From Nectonema munidae (lineage: Eukaryota > Nematomorpha > Nectonematoida > Nectonematidae), in assembly GCA_030549495.1 (NCBI GenBank), contig JAUIRK010000903.1:248001-312000 (forward strand): 64,000 bases of DNA, read 5' to 3'. A program made the position numbers and the translations under genes. Below are positions 45,601-57,080 of this stretch, piece after piece (within the stretch, counting starts at the first letter, position 1; the number at the start of each line of letters is the position of its first letter). Under the pieces are notes generated by a model. It was not told the DNA's origin, searched no databases, and saw only the letters and a program-made list of their open reading frames with translations.

Positions 45601-45789
45601 TAATATCTGAGAAAAATTGGGGCGGGGGGCATTTTACGCCCCCCCCTAATAGGGTTAATGTATATTAAGAAATATATTGATTTTAAACAAAAAATATATT
45701 TGATTTAGAAAATCTTGTAAATAAGAATTTGTTAGAAAATAAAAAAATTTATAAGAAAGAATGTTTAAATTATTTTGTAAATCTAGTTC

Positions 45790-46828
45790 AAAATTGCCTA
45801 AATTGATGTAGATATAACAAAAAAATAATATATATTTAGTGAATATAAATACTACATACCAATAGTTAACGCCAAAAGAATTCATATTTTATAAAGATTG
45901 TGAAAATTAGATTTATTTTTATAACATATATATACCTATTAAATTGAAATATATTGTATATTTAAAGAGTTTTACCGTTTTCTTCCTTTATGGGATCTGT
46001 TAAATATAAAAATAAAATAATTTTTGATTGTAAAAATATAAATAAAATATGTTTTAATTTGAAGGTCAGCTTTTCATGATAATTTAATTTCACCAAGCAG
46101 AGATGTATAACTAATTTATTTTAACTTTATTATTTCTTTGAAACACAATGTATTCATGAAAGTAAAAACGCGTAAAAAATTGTTATAAAAATTTCAGGAA
46201 AAATAAATAACAATAATTGAGGATAAGAGCAATTATATTTTAACTGCAACCATCAGTGCACTTCTTAAGGAATGTAAAAAGTTAGATAGTTATATGTTTT
46301 CAGGAAGTGATGATAGATTGAATTAATTTGTTTTACAATAAATCTTCCCCAAATTGTTATAGATCTTACTGACCTAGATATTCTTACTGAGACAAATTAA
46401 AATATGTGTAGAATATATTAAATCCATACTGCCTATTCGTGAACCATGAGAAGAAACCAACATATAAATATGAATTAAAAAAATATGAATTTTTTGTATT
46501 TTTATTGTATTGATAAATTGATTTTTTTTGAAATACAAAGAGATACACATTCATCACTCTTGATTACTTATACAAATAAAAATAAAAAATATTACCAGGC
46601 TTGGTAAAATCAAAAAAGATGAACATGTTGAAAGACTACTCCGAATTACCGACGAGTACTACTCTAACAAAAACTTTGTTGTTAGTGCTTTTATCTTACT
46701 TAAAAAGAGCTCCTGATAAAAAAGATCTTCATATAAAATGATCTCAATGTTGAAGAACCAGAGAAAGTGAACAAGTTAAGAGCTCATGTGAAAGCGTTGG
46801 TTCAAGAGAATAAAGACAATTCAACTTA
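45790..46828 (+). repeat. ~1.2-kb dispersed repeat with coding remnant, copy R1
   Basis: Matches R2 (57.1-58.4 kb) and R3 (61.6-62.8 kb) in the same orientation: ttgcctaaattgatgtagat, gagttttacc, aaaaatttcaggaaaaataa, aaaatatgtgtagaatatat and ccatgagaag all recur in order. Its right end carries a frame with DEHVERLLRITDEYYSNKNF then, after stops, EEPEKVNKLRAHVKALVQEN. The unit is cut at 46828 by a Tigger-like element. The encoded family is unknown to me. Confidence 0.7.
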
Positions 46829-46985
46829 AGTCAAACCTGCCTTAGCGTCCACGCACCTCTGCACAAAATATGTGTACTATAGACGATCTAAATAGCGGCC
46901 ACCTGCCAAATGCATCCAGATGCCACTGTCTATCGGTGCTTAAGGATAAACATTTTGTTGTGAAAAAAGCATATTGTTATTATAA

Positions 46986-49094
46986 CCCTCGCAAGACCAA
47001 ACATGGCTTTTTAATCCACGCTTTTTTTTCAATGATGAAATTCGTGTAGAAAAATATATCTGACCCCATCAAAAAACAACATGTAAATTTTTTTCTTGGT
47101 TTCATCTCAATTATTTGAAAATAAAAAATACCATCAGATGTGTTATTTTTGAAATTTTAGTTGTTTTTATACTTTGTGTTGAATTAGTAGATGCCGTTAA
47201 TTAGGATTTTTCAATATAAATTTTTATTGTAAAATGTTTATACACTAAATGGTATGTTTTTCAATAAAGATAATAAATATTATAAAGCTATAACAATAAA
47301 TTATTTGTATTTCCTAAAAAAAAAATGTACATTATTTTCTAAACTTTCATTTCATGAAAATCAGTAAGCTATGAACCCTTTGCAATACTCAACTCTTACT
47401 ATGCTCTTACGTATTTTGCAAAATTTCATTTTTAGAGAACAAAATTATGAAAACATTATTTATGTTTGTAATACCCTATAATTGAATATTATATACAATA
47501 TTTCACTTACTGACATTGAGTACAAAAATATTTCGTATGATTTTTGCATTTTTAACTTGTCTGTTACAAGAACTACATTTTCTTGTACCTCTACTGTTAG
47601 AGTGACAGACATCAAAATAACAATAGTCTCTTGATGCGGAAGCTCGCTCAGTTATTTCAAGCTGTTCGAATCCATAAAAAGATAAAAGATTTCGAATTTG
47701 TTATGGAGTGTTAGAATTGTTAGAGCTCATCATCATAGAATTCTCACAAAGCTTCAAAGACAAATCTCGGATAAAATATTTTCTGCCTGCTTTTTTAGTG
47801 CTTGAGAATTTGTTAGGACAATTACTTTTAGATATTACCCAACTATTGTGGCATGCAATATCTAAGTAGTTTGCAAAAACTGCAACTATCCATTTTCTAG
47901 ACGTTCTATAAGATGTGTAAGATCTAAGCATCTGATTTGTTGTGTCTACCCCACTTTTGTATTGATTGTATAACACTATTGTTTCTGGTTTGCGTTTTCT
48001 TCCAATCAAATTTATTTCCCCCAAATGTTGGCTTGAAATAATGTAAACAACTTTGAAATTACGATGAGCATATCTCGGCGGGGGGGGGCATAAGCCGTCA
48101 AGGAAGCATATTTGGTATAAATAAATTTTGATTCAATTTCATTTAAGCCCAGCTGTTGTAAATGTATGGGCCTAAAAATATGTGGGATAAAAGTACAATT
48201 AGATCTAACCACAATTAGTTAATTTTTTTAAAGTAGCCCATGACACAACGCATGAGATGTGAAAAACCTATCAGTAAATATTCCACATCCTTTAGGTAAA
48301 TCACTATCCGTTATCAATCTTTTAGTTTAGAAGGGTGGAATATTTTTATTCTACAACGTCCTCTAAATTTTACAAGTTGTTCGTCTACTATGACGTAATT
48401 ATACGGTACAAAAAAATTAGAACAATTACGATAAAACGCATTGGGCAAATATCTAATTGCTGGTATCTTATCATTTGGATCTCGGTCACTCTTCACATCA
48501 AAACTTATAAAAATATGAACCAACAAGAACATATTTCTTGAAGTAGAAGCTCAAAGAAATGGTTCTCCAGTTTTTTCTGAAAATAAATATTTTAAATTTA
48601 TTTGTTGATTCTTTGATTGCCCAATGTAGATTAAGCAACCAAAATAAGTGAAAAGGTCACAAACATCAATTTTTTTTGTAGTGTAGCCTTAGAAACTCAT
48701 ACTTTGGTGTTTTGCTACTATGAATTTTTAATAAGTTAGTCAAGTTAAAAAAATTTGAAAAAAAACTTACTTAAAATTTTCATTTAGTTCAACTTTTGTA
48801 CAATTAAAAATATCAGAAATTACTTCTTCATTAAAAAAAGTTTAAAAATTTGAAGAGAATCAGTGAGAAATTTTGCGTGACCAATGGGTCCAAACAGGCT
48901 TTGACTTAAGTTTCTTGTGTTTTGAACTAAAGGACAACCTTGGTTTGGTCTAGCTGGATTCCATGAATACTCAGTGCCATCAGGGGCAACTAACGAATCA
49001 GTGAAAGATTCTTGACGTGTAATTGTTGCATAAGACAAATCAGAAGGTATGATGTTGCCTCTTCAGAAACAGAAGACGAATCCAAAGAACTCAT
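46986..49094 (-). mobile_element. Second piggyBac copy, decayed
   Basis: Left terminus ccctcgcaagacc at 46986 matches the first 12 bases of the 19.7-kb element (ccctcgcaagac); the adjoining target reads ATAA, one change from TTAA. The transposase relic runs leftward from 49094. The right terminus was not found before 49.4 kb and may be lost, so the end given is that of the coding part. Confidence 0.65.
47500..49094 (-). pseudogene. piggyBac transposase relic with the same intron
   Basis: Start MSSLDSSSVSEE at 49094, then in another frame LVAPDGTEYSWNP and GPIGHAKFLTDSLQIFKLF. Exon 1 closes near 48775 with gtaagt, as in the 20.3-kb gene. Exon 2 resumes near 48685 (CDLFTYFGCLIYIGQSKNQQ, YLFSEKTGEPFL, stop), then FDVKSDRDPNDKIPAIRYL and the first Asp in VIVDEQLVKFRGR. 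The segment with the second Asp is damaged near 48250-48310. Third Asp in YKSGVDTTNQMLRSY (near 47960), then SRKWIVAVFANYLDIACHNSW and RDLSLKLCENSM. Cys-rich tail near 47600 (CSSCNRQV) is broken. Same family as the 20.3-kb copy but older and more damaged. Confidence 0.8.
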
Positions 49095-49405
49095 ATTCAG
49101 AACCGTAGCTACGGGCATGCTCATATTTAGAAGAAAAATGAGTTAGTTTTAAAAGGCTTTGTTTGAGAATTTATTGCTTTGCAAGAAATGTATGAATGTG
49201 AAAAACCAACAGGTATCCCGAGAAGATGATGAAGTCAGGGAAGAAGAGGTGTTGTTTTATAGAATTAAATACGGTATTTATGTTATTATCCAATACAAGC
49301 ATTGAAATTGAAAATAGCCGATGACCTGTGTATTGCCGCTACCTGTCAATAGTGACCACTTTTGTCGTTTCCCTTGGGTCGCCGCTATAGACACGTTTTA
49401 CAGTA

Positions 49406-49843
49406 TTTCTATCTTACTAGCATTATGAGTGAGCAATAATTATTCGATAGCACTTAATTTTTCTTATATTATCAAAATATCGTCTAATATGTCAAGGAAA
49501 ACTCAATCTTTGCTCAAGAAGGTACAACAGAATAGGAAATCTGTCTAATGTGAAATGGATAATGACTGATCATTTTCACAGTTTTATGAAGTTTTTATGA
49601 CAATTACATTTCTCCAACAAAAATTTTCCTATAAGATAATAAATGTCATTTTCTAATAGATCATGATAAATATATCAACGGAACCATTGCTAAGTATAAA
49701 ACTTTGATGAAAAAAAAAGAAATATAATCCATATATGACCAGCTCAACTATTTACATATACAAAAAGGAAAAAAGCTTTTTCAAAAGTAGGTAAACTTCA
49801 AAGATCCTTCAATATTGTTACAATTCCAAAACAATATCACCTG
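49406..49843. other. Unassigned stretch; last bases probably LINE RT
   Basis: Mostly unrecognised AT-rich DNA. The final bases (caatatcacctg before TTAA 49844) read in frame across the excised TTAA element into the RT relic at 55945: QYHLLMIDKLKLYGLS, the usual helix after the catalytic Asp block. This indicates that the two flanks were once joined. Confidence 0.5.
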
Positions 49844-49928
49844 TTAACCCTTTTCGCAAAGGGCTATTTTTATTTCCTCAGTGACGGGGAAACCTCCTTT
49901 TTTCTTAAAATATTGAATATTTTTACAA

Positions 49929-50322
49929 TTTTATGCCCCTTTAATGCTGTTTATGCTGAGGTGGAGAATGAGGTTGAGCTCTCATTTTCAATAAAATATC
50001 TCTAATGGCACATGCGTCTCCTATAGCTTATGAACAGCAAGTCTTCAGATCTGCCTTCACGTGGCGGGGTTGTTTAAAACTAAACGATCTAAGGCGAAAG
50101 CGAGTAACAGGCGCTTAAACCGGTAGCTCCGGGTAGAATCAACTCGTTAGCCGTGGTTGGCTGTGGTTCTAGGAGAAAATAACTCTGATTTTAAATTTCC
50201 ACTGCCTTGTGATTAAGTACTTGGTTGTACAAAGGCTATTGGTTTCCAGTCCTGAATGAAAAACTGGTTTGGCGCCAGGAAGGGCATCCGGTCTGTAAAA
50301 GCCCTTTGCTTCTATTTACATT
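49929..50322 (+). promoter_or_regulatory. Conserved 5' UTR of RTE-like LINE copy 2
   Basis: Same blocks as copy 1 in the same order: tgctgtttatgctgaggtgg, ggcagatct (as agatctgcc), gcgaaagcgagtaacaggcg, ggttctaggagaaaataact and ggcgccaggaagggcatccg just before the coding start. A 102-codon frame at 50225-50533 crosses into the polyprotein in another frame and is probably not used. Promoter role is inferred. Confidence 0.55.
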
Positions 50323-53300
50323 ATGCAGCTACAAAAATACTATAATTGTGATAAGAGTTCCCAATTGTATACTCTCTGGCATTTTGGGGCTAACAAAACT
50401 ACGGAGAAAGATGTCAATTCAACGACGCTTTCTACAAAACAAACTCAATATTCTAACTTTTCTAAGAAACCCAAGGATTCGAAATTGTTTACGAGAGGAA
50501 AACCGATGCGTTGTCTTAGATTTGCGAGCTTAAATGTTGGTTCTATGGTTGGAAAAAGCTATGAAGTGGCAAACATGCTATCAAATAGAAAGGTTGCAAT
50601 AGCGGGTGTTCAAGAAGTTAGGTATAAGAACGAGGGAACAAAACTTATTAATTCCGATACTGTATGTTACAAGTTATACTGGTGTGGAGATAGAGATGGT
50701 ACTGGTGGAGTTGGTATTATGGTTAAAGAAGAGTTTTTTGGCAAAGTTGTGAGTGTTAAACGAGTAAATAACAGAATAATATTAATTGAGTTGATAATTG
50801 AAGGCGAAATCATCACCGTTGTTTCAGTGTATGCTCCACAGGTTGGTCTAAGTGCAGAAGAAAAAGATAAGTTTTATGAAGCCCTTTCTGAGGAGATTAA
50901 GAAAATTAATGAAAGATGCATTATCTTAGGTGATTTTAACGGACACGTTGGTCGAGCAAGTGACGGTTTTGATGGAGCTCATGGGGGTTATAATTACGGC
51001 AAAAGAAACGATGAAGGAATGAAACTCCTAGAGTTTGCTGACTCTTTTGATTTTAGAATAGGTAATACATGGTTCAAAAAAGATGATGAAAAACTTATAA
51101 CTTATGAATCTGGGAACAATAGAACAGTTACTGATTACATTTTGTATAATAAACATAAAAAAGTAAAAAATGTCAAAGTCATACCAGGAGAAGAAGTGCT
51201 AACACAGCATAAACTTCTTATCATAGACATGTTGTTCAAAACATGCAAATCCAAAGAGAAAACAATAAAAAGAACAAAGGTAAAGACTTGAAATCTTAAA
51301 TTTCAATCAGTGAAAGATAAACTGAAAACTGAGATAGCTTGTAAAATTGATAAAGAGAAAAAATGGGATGAAATAATGAAGGATTTATCAAAAGTAGCAA
51401 AGAATGTTTGTGGCGTTTCAAAATCAGTAAGTAGAAAAAGCAGCTGGTGGTGGAACCTTGACACAGTTAAACTTGCAATCAAAACAAAGAAAGAAAAGTA
51501 TAAGATATGGAGAAAAGACAGGGGTGAAGAGTCCAGAAAAGAATATGTACATTCTAAGAAAAACGCTAAAAGAGTAATAGCCAACGCGATGAATGATGAA
51601 GTTGAAAACGAAATAGTACGGATTGAAAATCTGAAGGAAGAAGTGAAGATGAGGAATATATTCCGAATGGCAAAAACTGAATCTAGAAAGAAACAGGATA
51701 TAATTGGTAGTGCATGCATAAGAGATAATGAAGGTACATTACATTCAACAACGGTCGCCAAACTCAAAGTATGGAAGGACTATTTTTCAAATCTGTTGAA
51801 CCGAAAAAACACAATTGAAAGTAATTTAGTTATGAAATTAAATGAAGGTCCTGCGAACATAATATCGAGAAAAGAAGTCGAAGACGCCATCATGTCAATG
51901 AAAAGTGGGAAAAGCAGTGGACATAGTGATGTTTCAATTGAAGTTTTAAAGTTAAGTGGACTGGAAGATAAACTTGCAGACATAGGGAACCGAATGATGT
52001 ACGGAGAAAACATGCCCGAAGGTTGGCGAAAGAGTGTTTTAGTGCCACTTTATAAAGGTAAAGGTGATGTAAAAGATTGCTCAAACTATAGAAGTATAAA
52101 ACTGCTTGAACACCCTATGAAAATTTTAGAGAGAGTTTTTGAAAAAAGAATTCGTCGACGTGTTAGAATAGATGAAATGCAGATGGGTTTTATGCCAAAC
52201 AAGAGCACAATAGACGCCGTATTTATTGTTCGACAATTAATAGAGAAACATATGAAAGTTGGAAAAGATCTTTTCCTCTCATTTATCGATCTCGAAAAAG
52301 CTTTTGACTGCGTCCAAAGTGATGTCATTTTCTGGGCTCTTAGACAGAAGGGCGTTTTGGAGTATGAAGTGAGAGCTGTTATTGAAATGTATAACTATGC
52401 CAAAACTGCTGTTAGAGTAGATGGAAAAATATCAGAATGGTTTTCAACAGGGGTCGGCGTTCATCAAGGCTCGGTGTTGAGCCCATTTTTGTTATTGTAA
52501 TGGATGCGATTACTGATACGATTATTAAAAATCACAGAGAATTTTTATACGCTGATGATCTGGTTTTAGCTGCAAATACCTTGAATGATTTGAGTGACAA
52601 GTACGTGGCATGGAAAAAGGTTCTAGAAGATAAAGGCTTGAAGATCAACGTAAGCAAAACCAAAGTTATGATTTTTAAGACGAAAAATATGTTGAGAAAT
52701 GCCATCAGCAACGTTGATCCTTGCTCTTGTTGTGGGGAAAGAGTTATTCGTAATGCAATACAATGCTTCAAATGTGAGAAGTGGGTGCATAAGAGATGCA
52801 CTACAATCAAGGGCTCTTTGCAAAACGTGAAAAGTTTTGTCTGTCGAAGATGTCAATTAGAAGCAGATAAACTTGAAAAAATGGAAAAGAATGTGAAGTT
52901 AGGCACGGATGAGGTGGATGTTGTGCAGAGTTTCTGTTATTTGGGAGACATGCTTGATGATTCTGGAGATTCTTCCAAATCTGTGACAGCCAGGATTCGA
53001 TGTGGGTGGACGAAGTTCAAGGAAATTTCGGGTCTTCTTTGTGGAAAAATCCTCTCGTTGAAGCTGAAAACTAGACTCTATCAGGTATATGTAAGAAGTG
53101 CGATGTGCTATGGAATCGAATGCTGGGCTCTTAAAAAAAGCCGATACAAAAAGAATGATGAGTACTGAGATGAAAAGGATACGGATGATGAATGGAAAAA
53201 CTCTAAAAGACAGGCTTACCAATGATTACCTAAGGCGAAAGATGGGAATGATTTGCATAGAAGAGTACATGGAAGAAAACAGACTGAGATGGTTCGGGCA

Positions 53301-53502
53301 TTTGGAAAGAATGGAAGATGACAGATTGACTAAAAGTATCAAAAATGAAGTGGTTGAAGGAAAGGCGAAGAGGAGACGCCCCAAGAAGACTTGGATGAAA
53401 GCAGTAGTAGAAAACATGGCCAAAAGAAAAGTAAAAGCGAAAGATGCTCAATGTAGAAATACATGGAAAAGAAGCTGCAAACAAATGGCCAACCCTGGTT
53501 AG
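50323..53502 (+). pseudogene. RTE-like LINE polyprotein (endonuclease-RT), copy 2
   Basis: Start MQLQKYYNCDKSSQ at 50323. Endonuclease motifs LRFASLNVGSM, QEVRYKNEGT, YAPQVG, GDFNGHVG and VTDYILYNKH lie in 50323-51291. A Trp-to-stop change at 51289-51291 breaks an otherwise continuous frame that resumes at once and runs to 52500 with SVLVPLYKGKGDV, NYRSIKLL, MGFMPNKSTIDA and LSFIDLEKAFDC. A loss of 4 bases near 52485-52495 shifts frame in GVHQGSVLSP. The next part (52437-53168) has FLYADDLVLA, the Cys/His finger (CSCC, CFKC, HKRC, CRRC) and FCYLGD; one extra A in a run at 53133-53139 shifts frame again, and the C-terminus ends at TAG 53500-53502. Only three lesions, fewer than any other retroelement here. 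Catalytic motifs are all present. Confidence 0.9.
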
Positions 53503-55944
53503 CTGGGAAAACGGCCATGCCCGGAAGGGCGAATGGATGATGATGATGATGATGATGATTGAATATTTTTACAAAATTCTAGCGCATATTTACTAAATAA
53601 TTGATTGCGAATCTGATGGTGTCATTTATTTTTCATGAAAATCAAATAAATCTGTCAAAAAATCAATCAAACTTGGCAATCAATGCCAAACATATTAACT
53701 TCAAAATATATTATAATTCCACATTTTTTTGGCTTACTATTATCTTAATTTATTTAATATACTAAATTTTGGTGATTAATTCACCCAAAATATTTCACCT
53801 GTCAGTAAATTAGCGTTAACAGTTGACTTAATGTCAAACACTTTTTCTTATAATATTTAAATAAACGTATCCATACACAGCAAATCAAAGATGTTCAATT
53901 TGATTCATAAAATACTATTGTCACTCTAGATTGAAATTGCGGTTATTGTTTAACTTGGGTTAATTTGTGGTCAGATATTTTGTTATCATTTTTGAACAAT
54001 TTTCGTTGCATTTAGCAAATTGACCTTTCTTTATTTCATCATGACATTTTTTGTCAATATATACTCAGATAATAATAAATACTACATTTCAATGTGGTAA
54101 AATTTATTATATATTTAGTTAATTCGACATTATATCGACTTGTATATATTTAAGCCCAATCGATAAAATAATTTTCTTTCTTGACATATACTTTTTTAGT
54201 GAATTGATGATTGAAATATTAACTAATAAGATAACAGTTTAAAGATTTTTGATTCACAAGGGAGGAGCTTCTTCACGGTCAAGATGTTTTTCCAAATTCT
54301 TAATACTATATTTTTACACCATCTACTAGTTCATTGCAAAAAGGTGCATCTATATTTCTTGAAACTATATGGCTCCTCAAAAGATTACTACATGACAATA
54401 TAAAAACATTTTAACGAGATACTATTTCATTTTTAAGATAATGCGTTTTGATTTTAATTCCTTACTTCTCTCATACTCAAATATTTGTACTATAATAAAT
54501 GACGATTGTGAGAAAAACTTGATAAAAAACTGATTTTTACCAATTAGATTGACACTTTCACCCATTTTTTATACTGTAATGAACAAAAAGGATTACAGAA
54601 ATGAAAAACATAGACGAAATTGTGTTAAAAAATTATTTTAAATTTGAACGATATTCTTAATGATAATTTTATCATAAATGAAAATTTTTAATGATGATTT
54701 TGAATCGATTTTGGATTTTAATTTGAAACGTTTTATCCATTTATAGGCATTTTGCACTCAATTTTAACATATTGTTATGAGTTCAGAAAGTTTCATACTG
54801 ATGAAAGAAACAAAATGGGGAGAAATAACAAAACAAAGGGTACAAAACATCTTAAATATAAACGTCAAGAACACGACTAAAATTGTTTTAGAGTAGAAAA
54901 TGTCAAAAAAAATAAGAACGAATTTTCATTGGTATGAAACACTCTAAAATTGTGATAAAAAACTTTTGGTATAAAATGCAGTCAAACCGTACAAAAAATC
55001 TTATATATATAAAAAACGTCGTGGGTACAAAACTTCTAGACTTCGAAAACTATTCTGTAGTTTTGTACTAAATCTCTTTCAATGTTTGAATCAACATCAG
55101 TATTTTTGATTTTTAAGTTAAATTCAAAATGTTCAATTTGAATAACAACTTAATTAATTCAAAAGTACACATTTTAACTTTTAAAGCAACGACTATATAT
55201 TTTTGTTTGAATATTTTGGAAAAAATTGACTTTTACTCAGAGAAAAAATTGACTTTATTGACTTTTTAATGTTTCATTGAATTGAACAACTATGAACACT
55301 TTAGAGAAAGTATTGAAAATTATTTCAAAGAATCCATGATTTTGTAATACAACAACATATAATTAATGACATTTTCTGATTTAAAATTCGATCATTTTCT
55401 AGCAGTTTTTTCAGTTTAGAAAAAGATCTTTCTACTTCTAAAGTTAAAACTTGACAATTTTGTAATTTAGGATAAGTTCTGCGAGAGATTTGAGTTTTCC
55501 ATATTCATGATTTTATTGATTTCATTTTATTTGAATCTATTTTCAAGATAACTTTTAGATATTTTTTTTTCTCTATGTTGACTTTTTCCGACTAAATCAA
55601 TAAATCGTGAATATTCTCTAATTATTATAGTTAGCAAGTTTTGACACAGATTTTCTTTTTTTTTTAACAATTTCTTGATATTTGGCAATAAAATTCCATC
55701 ATTTTCATCATTAATTTCTTCACTTTTTTTTCATTTTGTACACTGCAAATACCAGTGTTGTATTTATGCAACATTAACAAAAGCAGACTTATAAAATCAA
55801 AAAATTTCAAATTTTAATTATAGACTAATTTTAACATATAATTATAGAAAAACATGTGAAAATTTTGGCTATACACTTAAATTTATCATGACGGTAACAC
55901 CGCATTATGTTGCAAAAATGCAACGCTGGTAACATTCGGGTTAA

Positions 55945-56276
55945 TGATCGATAAATTAAAACTGTATGGCCTATCTAAACTCACGTTGAATTTGATGCAA
56001 TCTTATTTATCAAACAGGAGTCAAGCTGTCAGAATCAGTGTACTTTATCATCCCTGCTGTCTGCTGGTGTAGCGCAAGCGTTCATCGCCTAAACTAATTG
56101 TTGTAGATCTGCGTTATTTGTATTGTTAGCTGAAGATTTCAAAGTTGTGATTGAGTATACACATCTTTCCGCTGACTGTTTCCTTGATTTCTTGAACTCT
56201 ATATCTATTTTATTTAAGTACAATGCCCTTCAAATGAATCCTACAAACTTTTTGTATGAACTTCTATCGAAATAGT
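55945..56276 (+). pseudogene. LINE reverse transcriptase fragment
   Basis: Begins immediately right of TTAA with MIDKLKLYGLSKLTLNLMQS and YLSNRSQAVRISV, the segment between the catalytic Asp block and the GVPQGS motif. Frame-shifted remains of that motif (LSAGVAQA) follow, then LAEDFKVVIEYTHLSADCFL, where AED replaces the ADD catalytic pair, and FKYNALQMNPTNFLYELLSK. A short, dead fragment of a Jockey/CR1/L2-like LINE whose 5' side lies left of 49843, on the far side of the TTAA element. Confidence 0.65.
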
Positions 56277-57080
56277 GTAAAAGAAAACTTTAATTCAGTA
56301 TTGTGCAAATACGATATAAAAATAGTATTTAATTTTTATTTAAATTTTAATATTTTAATTTTTTCAATAAAAATTCAACAAAAGTCAGACTCTAAAAAAG
56401 AATTCAATTTCTTGTAATCAATTTGATACCATATATTTGATCTAATCATAAAAGTAATCATGAAAATAAATCAACAAAAGAGTATTTCCTTTTACAGAAG
56501 ATCGTCAATCAAAAAAGTACAATAACCTGGCAACCAGACGTGATAGTATCAAAAAAAACATGATGTATATCTTAAATTTCATAAAAAAATTAAAAAATCA
56601 TGTCGACCAATGTAATATAAATTTTACGCAATGAAAGTATGAACGAACATGTAAGCATGCCGAGAAATATTTTTTGCTTCTACTATGGTTTCAAAAAGCT
56701 AAAGTATTTATTTGAGAACATGGTGAATGGCATCTTGTAAATAAGTATAGTAGAAAAAACTCTTTTTAACAAGAATGGTACGTTATTTGTGTGTTTTCAT
56801 TAGAATAAATGTATTTCAATTTTAATTTTCTTTGTTTCTGTTGTAATATTTAATGGAACATCGTCAGTTGATGACGAACATTTACTTATGGAACAACGTA
56901 TCAATTAAAAAGGTTGTAATACAAATTTTTCACTGATTTTGTTTTAATGATTTTAGTTATCAAACAACATAATTTGAGTAAGAAATGAACCAAATATTCT
57001 TATAAAATGCTTGTTATATGGGCTTTATACTCCATTACTGTGTCCTTCGTGTAACTACAAATGAGTGTGTCCTGCGAGGG
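56277..57080. other. Non-coding AT-rich stretch
   Basis: About 800 bp with no supported frame or repeat. Confidence 0.5.

Larger units (their letters stand above)
42367..45654. mobile_element. TTAA-bounded element carrying satellite-like arrays
   Basis: TTAA lies at 42363-42366 and 45655-45658. Ends are ccctattagtgctggggcgt and, inverted, ccctattaggggggggcgta, so the first nine bases are identical and the GGGGCGTAAAA core is shared. Each terminus holds a perfect hairpin: GGCGT-AAA-ACGCC on the left and GGGGGGC-ATTTTAC-GCCCCCC on the right. The body (3288 bp) has a 152/153-bp array on the left, a 150-bp array on the right and one unidentified frame between. No recognisable transposase, so it would depend on a piggyBac enzyme in trans. 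Confidence 0.7.
46829..49403. mobile_element. Tigger-like MITE, probably holding a nested piggyBac
   Basis: The left end agtcaaacctgccttagcgt follows TA (46827-46828) and interrupts repeat R1. The right end, read inverted from 49403, is ctgtaaaacgtgtctatagc and then gcgacccaag, next to TA (49404-49405). Both have Tigger-style subterminal text (tagcggccacctg, ggtcactattgacaggtagc). The right flank does not resume R1, so the pairing of the two ends is not certain. Confidence 0.45.
49929..53557 (+). mobile_element. RTE-like LINE, copy 2, full length with 17-bp TSD
   Basis: Perfect direct repeats attgaatatttttacaa at 49912-49928 and 53558-53574 bound the 3629-bp unit. Order: 5' UTR to 50322, coding region 50323-53502, short 3' UTR (cggccatgcccggaagggcg) and a (GAT)n tail of about eight units from 53534. 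Almost the same sequence as copy 1. A perfect 17-bp TSD and few coding lesions point to a young insertion. Confidence 0.92.
49848..55940. mobile_element. TTAA-bounded element split by LINE copy 2
   Basis: TTAA lies at 49844-49847 and 55941-55944. Ends are cccttttcgcaaagggc (itself a hairpin: CCCTTTtcgcAAAGGG) and, inverted, cccgaatgttaccagcgttg. The right subterminal has gttgcaaaaatgcaac, a perfect small palindrome (55913-55926 region). Removing LINE copy 2 and its duplicated 17 bp leaves about 2.45 kb (49848-49911 and 53575-55940). I find no transposase in that residue; 53575-55940 has no frame over 60 codons with a motif. Assignment to a piggyBac-type element rests on the TTAA duplication and on LINE flanks that join in frame. 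Confidence 0.55.

Noticed and set aside
49929-50322. Self-cleaving (HDV-like) ribozyme at the LINE 5' end
   Set aside because: Some RTE and R2 elements have one, but I could not fit the required nested double-pseudoknot helices by eye.
53575-55940. Hidden piggyBac transposase in the TTAA element
   Set aside because: No APDGT, DEQL or VD..NQM words could be found on either strand.
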